DNA of 64,000 bases from Diadophis punctatus similis (lineage: Eukaryota > Chordata > Lepidosauria > Squamata > Dipsadidae). The notes below the pieces were generated by a model. It was not told the DNA's origin. It worked only from the letters and a program-made list of their open reading frames with translations, and searched no databases. The position numbers and the translations under genes are program-made. Numbering within the stretch: the first letter of the stretch is position 1; every line of letters starts with the position of its first letter. The stretch is taken from the NCBI GenBank assembly GCA_023053685.1, contig JALIGW010000029.1, positions 2,800,501 through 2,864,500 on the forward strand, in the 5' to 3' direction. Shown here one piece after another: positions 57,364-64,000 of the stretch.

Positions 57364-58748
57364 AAACCTCATCAAAAAAGCACAACAAAGAATGTTCTTC
57401 CTGCGCCAACTCAGAAAGTTCAAACTGCCCAAGGAGCTGCTGATTCAGTTCTACAGAGGAATTATTGAGTTTGTCATCTGCACCTCTGTAACTGTCTGGT
57501 TTGGCTCTGCAACCAAACAAGACAGACACAGACTTCAACGGATAATTAGAACTGCAGAAAAAACAATTGCTACCAACCTGCCTTCCATTGAGGACCTGCT
57601 CAATGCACGAGTCAAAAAGAGGGCTGTGAAAATATCTACAGGCACCTCACATCTTGGACATAAATTGTTTCAACTTCTACCCTCAAAATGACGCTATAGG
57701 GCTCTGCACACCAGAACAACTAGACACAAGGACAGTTTTTTACCGAATGCCCTCACTCTGCTAAACAAATAATTCCCACAACACTGTCAAATTATTTACT
57801 AAGACTGTATTACTATTATTCTTCTCATCCTTCCTATTACCTATCTCAGTGGTTCCCAAAGTGGGCGGTACCGCCCCCCGGGGGGCGGTGGGAACCCTTA
57901 GGGGGGCGGTGAGAGGCAATGGGGGCAACAGGGGGGCGGTGAGAGGGGCCAGGGGGGCGGTTGGTGGTTTGCCATGCTTTTGCACTTGAAGCTCCCTCGC
58001 GTTCCTTGTTCTTGTGTGCAGGGCAGCCCATTCTGAAAAAAAACGTGAGATGTTTTCTTTCAGAATGGGCTGCCCTGCACACAAGAGCGTGGAATGCGAC
58101 GGAGTTACAAGTGCTAGGTACTGAGCACGGCATAGCGACGAGGGACAGACAGACAGAAAGAAGAGATGGTAGGTAGGAAGGAAGACAGACAGAAAGAAAG
58201 AAAGAAAGGAAAGAAAGAAAAGAAAGATGGTAGGAAGAAAGACAGAAAGAAAAAGAAAGAAAGAAGGAGGAAGGTAGAGAAGAAAGAAAAAATGAAAGTA
58301 AGACTTATGACCACAATTGAGCCTAACGTTTTGGTTGCTAAGCAAGAGCGTTGTTAAATGAGTTTCACCACACTTTACAAGTTGGCCACGCCCACCTGGT
58401 CACCTGACCACTAAGCCATGCCCACCTGAGGGGGTGGTGGGGGCAGTGAGGATGAGTTTGTAGCACCAAGGGGGCGGTGGACTGAAAAAGTTTGGGAACC
58501 ACTGACCTATCTCCTCCCACTTATGACTATAACCTTGTTGCTTGTATCTCTACGATTTATATTGTTTTATTTGTTTCCTAGTATGCTTTGATTGCTTATT
58601 TAGTAACCTATGACTATCACTAAGTGTTGTATCTTATGATTTTTTATGAATGTATTTTTTCTTTTATGTACACTGAGACCATATGCACCAAAGACAAATT
58701 CTTTGTGTCCAATCACACTTGTCCAATAAAGAATTCTATTCTATTCTA
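57364..58748 (+). mobile_element. Rex1/CR1-type LINE 3' end with (ATTCT)n tail, split by a MITE
   Basis: Plus-strand relative of the 46187-50826 LINE. It encodes the RT C-terminus (AQQRMFFLRQLRKFKLPKEL then TAEKTIATNLPSIEDLLNAR) up to TGA near 57691, then a 3' UTR ending AATAAAGAATTCTATTCTA. The 658-bp hAT element 57847-58504 sits in its 3' UTR. Confidence 0.85.
57847..58504. mobile_element. 658-bp hAT-type element with internal hairpin
   Basis: CAGTGGTTCCCAAA and TTTGGGAACCACTG are perfect TIRs; TSD ACCTATCT (57839-57846 and 58505-58512). It has G-rich GGGGGGCGGT repeats, an approximately 24-bp inverted repeat around 58018-58083 (GCAGGGCAGCCCATTCTGAA and inverse) and purine microsatellites (58145-58280). 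Confidence 0.92.
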
Positions 58749-59366
58749 AAATACTTTTTAAAGTTTGTAAGTGCACATTTATGCACATTGATTAAAATAT
58801 GTGGAAATGTTTTCATATGACATGCTTATGAATTTCCTCTTTCTTATGACAGACATATTACTTTACCTCATCAAACAGAAAATGATCCAAACTATAGTTA
58901 TAGCTGAAGGGATAATGCTTGAAATTGCTAACTCTGGAAAGACCCAAGTCTTCTTGAATTTAAAAGAACTTACTCTTTAGTTAGTGGTGCCTTACAATCA
59001 CATATTTTGTAATATGGTCTTTTTTTAGAGATAATCTGGATAGGAGTTTCATTTTTTTCCTGAGCCTTAAAATTTGTTTGTTACACAAGCAAACAAAAAC
59101 TCCTGTTCCAGAACTTCTGATCAAGAGATGTGAACCTTCTGAATGTCAGCAGATAAGCTCCACCCTTTCTATTGTATTTTACAGAAATCTTTCTTCTTCT
59201 TCTTAGTTCACTACAGAGAAAGAAGGTGGGATTGCCTTTAGTCCATGGAACTTTGAGAAGATCATGTTACAACCTCTGGTTCCATAGAACCCAGTTTGAA
59301 AAATCTTAGTCTAGTAGCTCTTACAGAAAGAATTCTGTACTCCTTCAGGCTTCATCTTACCAAATG
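58749..59366. other. intergenic, nothing recognised
   Basis: No supported gene or element. Confidence 0.4.
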
Positions 59367-59432
59367 ATTTTATTTATTTTATTTTGGTTTTCTTATATGC
59401 CGCCCTACTCCCGAAGGACTCAGGGCGGATTG
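59367..59432 (-). mobile_element. CR1/L2-type LINE 3' tail
   Basis: The minus strand reads CCGCCCTGAGTCCTTCGGGA ... GCGGCATATAAGAAAACC and an AAATAAAT tail, matching the 3' end of the LINE at 12453. Severely 5' truncated. Confidence 0.8.
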
Positions 59433-59504
59433 TTGCTTGGGTGCTTCCAAATTATGAACCAAGAATACCTATTTATTCAGAATGTTTCCTAGGCTGCATC
59501 ACCA

Positions 59505-60372
59505 GAGGGATAGTATCAAGATCACATGAAGTGATAGTGCTGCTTTATACTGCCCTGGTGAGACTACACCTGGAATACTGTGTCCAGTTCTGGTAATTGT
59601 GATACAAAGATATTGAAATTCTAGAAAGAGTACAGAGAGGAGCAACAAAGATAATAAGGGACTGAAGGCTAAACTGTATGATGAACGTTTGACAGAATAG
59701 CCTAATGAAGAGAACTAGGGTAACATGATAGTGGTCTTCTAGTACTTGAAGGGCTCTCGCGGGGTTGGCCAGAGGTGGGTTTCTCCTGGTTCGGACCAAA
59801 CCGGTAGCAAACCACTGGTGACATCACGATGATGTCACGGAACCAGTTCGGTCGGTGCCGGTCCGTGGGCTCCGCCATCTTTTTGGAATTTTTTTCTGAA
59901 TTTTTTTTTTAAAATTCCAGTTTGTTGTTGTTCTGTGCATGCGCAGAAGCTGAGTTTCTGGCACTGCGCATGAGTCAGCATCTTGTTTTCAGCTTTTTTT
60001 TTGAATTTTTTCACACTGCGCATGTGCGCATGCGCAAAGCCACGCAGCTTGGAAGAATGCAAACCAGCAGCAAGGTAAGTTATAACCCACCCCTGGGGTT
60101 GACCTATTCTCCAAAACAACTCAGGGCAGGACAAGAAGTAATGGGTGGAACAAAATATCATTAAAGATGTTCAACCTAGAACTAAGGAGAAATTTCCTGA
60201 CAGTGAGAACAATTAATCGCAGGAATGGCTTATTGCCAGAAACTGTGGGTGCTCCAGCACTGAAGGTTTTCAAGAAGACATTGAGCAGCCATTTGTCTGG
60301 AATGGTATAAGGTCTCCTGCTCAAGCAGGGGGTTGGACTAGAAGACCTTCAATGCCCCTTCAATCTTGTTGT
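59505..60372 (+). mobile_element. CR1 LINE 3' fragment interrupted by a MITE
   Basis: CR1 blocks at 59505-59769 and 60096-60372 (ACACCTGGAATACTGTGTCC; GGTGCTCCAGCACTGAAGGT) become continuous when the MITE 59770-60095 is removed. Confidence 0.78.
59770..60095. mobile_element. 326-bp hAT-type MITE (CAGTGGTGGGTT group)
   Basis: CAGAGGTGGGTTTCTC to AACCCACCCCTG; TSD GGGTTGGC/GGGTTGAC (59762-59769 and 60096-60103, one mismatch). Contains TGTGCATGCGCAG and GTGCGCATGCGCA. Confidence 0.85.
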
Positions 60373-63205
60373 TCCATGTTAGAATAATTAGTTCCCAGCT
60401 AATCTTTTTGGATCCATAGAGCTTTTTTACTTCAACTGATATCATCATCCTTAAAGCTTGCTCTCATGAACTATTTTATTTTTTGTTTCCTTGTAGGTAG
60501 AGGAGGTCACTGATGGCCTATCTGAGAAGTTAGTGCTCTTATTAGTGCTACTGAAGTTTTTTTGCAAAGCCACCAAGGAGTTTGACTTACCATTTTGCTT
60601 AGTTCCCTAGAGCAGTAAAACTCCCAAGGAAATAGTTTAAATTTTCTCTTATTCCTCTTAGATATGATTTCAAACTCTGGATGGAGAGAATTTAATTTCA
60701 CCATCCCTGAACTCATGGACCCAGATCCATATTTTGCAACTGAAAATGCTATCTGTGAAAGGGCTATGATTGTGATGCTGTGTATCTTCTTTGCATGCAT
60801 AAGTTTCCTATTTTAATCTCTGGCACCTCCCGGCAGCACAGAAACAGAATGTCGTCTGAAACCCAAAGTATTGCCAGTTGGTGTAGCAACGATGAGGTAG
60901 TAGGTGATGGCTTGACTCCATACAGAATAGCTGCCCATGGCATCTAAAGAATAGGGGAAGATACAGTATGTTAAATTTTGGCATTCACATTGTAAACACT
61001 GTTTCTGTCCCCAATCTCAGCAAACAACCAATGACTGATATTCTGGAAAGAGTACTCTATGACCCCACACAGTTTAAAATTTCAAAGATTTCTGGAGGAA
61101 ATTACTGAGGATGTAGAGTTCAGACATTTTCTATGAATAAATAGAAATTGCTTGGTTCTTACTTTTTTCCTCCACAGTCATTCCCACTGCCAACATACTC
61201 CTTTCTGGTTTAAGGCTTTCATTCTATTGCCATCCAACAATTCATTGCTCAAGTGTTTTTCTCATTCTACCTAGCAACCTCCATCACTGACAAAATGTTG
61301 CAAATCCCTGGCAATGTGGAGTGGGGTCCTTGAACAAAACTTGATGCAAATTAAGAGAGTTTCCCCAATTTCTTTCCATCTGCCTTATGCATTCTTGTCA
61401 CATAACCTGATTTGCTTCATGATGCAATTTGTATCTTCAGAATTAATAAACACTTTGGCGGAACCAATAAGAAGAAACAGGAAATATTTAGCATAGATCC
61501 TGTGAATGAAGCTTGTTTCAGATGGTAAGTCTTGAAAATGTCATATTTCATCCAAAGTTGAAAAGATTGAATCTTACAGTTTATGTAGGTCAGAATTGAG
61601 ACTGGTGCTTGTAAATGAGTTTTTGTTTGCTTTAGCTTCTTACAGAATATCAACTTTATCCTGCCTATAGTTCAGTTCTTCTGTTAAAAAGAATAGTTGA
61701 AACAGATGAATCTCCCTGAATATGTAAGACAAAGATTCCAAAAGGGAGAACTGTTTTCCCTTTTGCAGATTGATGGAAGGAGATAAAATCCAGTCCAGAT
61801 CAAATTTCCTATGTAAGTCAGTGCTAAAGGCAGTGGAATTGGAAGAGAACAACTGATATGAAGACTTGGGGTCAATGTTAGATGTTCGTAGATGGTGGTT
61901 AATCCAAAATCTGGAATATTCTGGAAACAGATCACTTGGAAGTCTCTTTGAAACTAACAAGACCGTAAGAGTCATCTCTATATAAGTGAAGTCTTCTCCC
62001 CACCCCCCATTAGTTTGTTGGTGAGTCTTCACCAGCTTTTCTTGTGTCCACTCCTAAGTGGCGAATGAGCTGTGGTGCAACTGTAAAGAACACTCCAGGA
62101 GTCTTGATATTTTTGCATGGCATTTTATTGGGGAGGAACTATTATACCTGCTTGATTACAGAAGCTATGGAAAAATAGGCAGGTAGAGTCACCAACCAGT
62201 TAAGAGGACATGCTTAACTAATTCTCCCACTGATAGCCAACTCTGACTACCTTAAAGCTCCCAGTTCCCAATTCTTTGATCCAAATAGGATCAAGTTGTT
62301 AGTTATTTTAAACCTCATGTTCTCAATATTTTCTCAGGCAAATCAGTTGCCCACTGAGTTTCCGTTTATTGTGAAAGTGGTAAAAAAAAAACCATGAAAA
62401 AGACAGAAATGCTTTTCAGTTGCACAGATTTACACTTTTTTTTCACATTGCTCTTTATGCTGGTTAGAAGTATGCTTAAGTGTATTATTAATGTACTAAA
62501 GGAGCATTACATATTTGGGGATGTTTGGATTATGCACAAAGCATAGTGTTCACAATTCAGATTGGTAGCAAAATTACGGCTTGTTACTGCAGAAACTTTG
62601 TAATACTAGCATTATGGCTGCTCAGTATTGTAGGACCTTAAAGGTCATTGGAGTTCCATTGCAAGGTTGATTATTTGAAGTTAGGGGTGCAATCGTTCAC
62701 CAGAAAATGTTATACTTATAATAGATTATTGTCATGTGCTTGGAAATATTATTATAGTAATATTCTTTTGTGGAATTCTTGGCACATTACAGAGGTAAGG
62801 AGATGTTTATAGATGTTACTCTTACAAGCACAAATAATATATATACATAGTAGCTTTTCCCAGCATTAGTTATACGAAGACTCACCACAGGATGTTCTGT
62901 TGCTTTCATTATTTTATGATTGTTTGATTAGAACAGAGTTGTCCTTGTTAGCTTCTAAAAAGGATCAGAAGGCACTAAACTATTATTTGCAAGGTTTACA
63001 AGTGTGGAGCCAGTATCTTACATACTATTGTTAAACATCAGTTATTGTATGTTTGCATCCTTTTTTTTTTAGTAGGTTGGTTTGGTGTTTAGATGCTCAC
63101 CTGTATATGGATGGAGTTTGCATACAATGGTTCCTTTCAGGAAAAACTGTGCTCTCAGAAATACTCTTGCTCATTTATTGTAGTATATTACTGTTGAAAT
63201 ATTGG
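60373..63205. other. single-copy-looking sequence, no gene established
   Basis: About 2.8 kb without recognised repeats, where CARNS1 could be expected by synteny. Two minus-strand stretches look mildly exon-like: 60943-60813 (acceptor CTTTAG, 42 codons to a stop, containing VWSQAITYYLIVATPTG) and about 62110-62040. I cannot assign them to any family, so neither is called as a gene. Confidence 0.35.
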
Positions 63206-63213
63206 ATCTAAAG

Positions 63214-63348
63214 CACAGGTGTCAAACTCGATCACGTCACATGACGTATCGTGACATATCGTGACGGTTTTTTGCCTTTGCGGAGCCGGGGTGGGCGTGG
63301 CCTGCGTGTGAAGTATCCGGCCCGCAGGCCGCCAGTTTGACACCCCTG
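63214..63348. mobile_element. 135-bp hAT MITE
   Basis: CACAGGTGTCAAACT and AGTTTGACACCCCTG; TSD ATCTAAAG/CTCTAAAG (63206-63213 and 63349-63356, one mismatch). Confidence 0.8.
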
Positions 63349-63693
63349 CTCTAAAGAATTGACCCAAGCTTTCTCTTCCATTGATTCTGGAAGTATGCAA
63401 TAGGCTCTCTCTCTGCAGGGCTATCTTAATGGAACTTCCCCTTTTTCAGTGGAGGAAAGAGAAAGTGAAGAGCCTGGAACTTCATATTATCTATGGTCTG
63501 GCGCATGAGTTAATTTAGAAACCAAGGGCTGGGACCAGGAAGATTAATCAGAAGCACAAATAAAATAGAAGAAAATATCCTCACACAGAGAGTAGAAGAA
63601 GGGGAGGATTTCATAGTTATTAGAATCCTTTCCTAAAAGAAGTGAGCCCTTTCAAGGTGTGAGCACTTCCCAAAGATGGCTCCAAAAAGACTA

Positions 63694-63835
63694 CCCGTGT
63701 TTCCCCCCGAAAATAAGACCCTGTCTTATATAATTTTTTTGAACCCTGAAATAAGCGCTTGGCCTTATTGCCATGCACTCAAAAGCCCGATTGGGCTTAT
63801 TATCAGGGGATATCTTATTTTGGGGGGAAACAGGG
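63694..63835. mobile_element. 142-bp MITE with TA target
   Basis: CCCGTGTTTCCCCCCGAAAA and its near inverse TTTTGGGGGGAAACAGGG, flanked by TA on each side (63692-63693, 63836-63837). Confidence 0.85.
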
Positions 63836-63924
63836 TAGTAAGTAGGAAGTTTGTGTAATGCAAACTCCAGTGGTGAAAACGTAGGAATAAGGAGGGGATA
63901 ATTTAGAAGGAATAGACAAGTCTC

Positions 63925-63970
63925 TCTCTCTCACACACACACACACTCACTCTCTTTCTCACACACATGC
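63925..63970. repeat. (TC)n/(CA)n compound microsatellite
   Basis: Short CTCTCTCT then CACACACA runs near the right edge. Confidence 0.85.
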
Positions 63971-64000
63971 AACTTCAGCTCCAACGTGAGGGAGCTGAAT

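Noticed and set aside
62040..62110. Exon-like GVFFTVAPQLIRHLGVDTRK on the minus strand
   Set aside because: The donor is acceptable but there is no credible acceptor, no recognised family, and neighbouring ORFs are in other frames.

Overview
This is nuclear DNA from a squamate reptile, most likely a snake. No bacterial, phage or organellar features are seen. The evidence is spliced vertebrate genes in a conserved order, plus squamate-type repeats: a (GATA)n array at the left edge, tRNA-derived SINEs, CR1/L2-like LINEs, a Rex1/CR1-type LINE whose 3' end runs into an (AATAG)n microsatellite (a pattern reported from snakes), and many hAT-type and TA-target MITEs.

Host genes. Three genes form a block that is also contiguous in mammals (human 11q13.2): the last coding exon of CORO1B (+, 804-932), PTPRCAP (+, about 29646-30375) and RPS6KB2 (-, 44139 to 31418, 15 coding exons that I joined by hand into an intact 475-residue kinase). 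PTPRCAP and RPS6KB2 converge tail to tail with about 1 kb between their stop codons. CORO1B and PTPRCAP, close neighbours in mammals, are separated here by about 28 kb made largely of transposable elements. I could not find CARNS1, the next mammalian neighbour, upstream of RPS6KB2.

Layout. 1-1.7 kb: CORO1B 3' end. 1.7-29.6 kb: intergenic; an L1-type element with ORF1 but no ORF2 (3799-6328), CR1 and L1 fragments, a 1-kb GC-rich hAT element carrying a TRUB2-like peptide (10478-11499), a CR1/L2-type LINE (12453-15308), a 1-kb foldback element (19741-20803) and several MITEs. 29.6-44.2 kb: PTPRCAP and RPS6KB2, whose introns hold many MITEs and SINEs. 44.3-64 kb: an (AT)n tract inside an inverted repeat, a Rex1/CR1-type LINE split by a second ORF1-only L1 element (48090-50724), a solo LTR (53532-54218), CR1 copies each split by a younger MITE, and about 3 kb of apparently unique sequence.

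Most notable. (1) Two diverged, TSD-flanked L1 elements keep a long ORF1, share a 5' UTR hairpin and a G-rich 3' UTR, and both pass directly from ORF1 to the 3' UTR with no ORF2. This is the structure of mammalian half-L1 (HAL1) elements. (2) A hAT-type non-autonomous element contains what looks like a captured first exon of TRUB2. (3) A group of MITEs shares TIRs and repeatedly carries GCGCATGCGC palindromes, the NRF1 recognition sequence. (4) RPS6KB2 has a GC-AG intron. All calls are by eye; no database search was possible.
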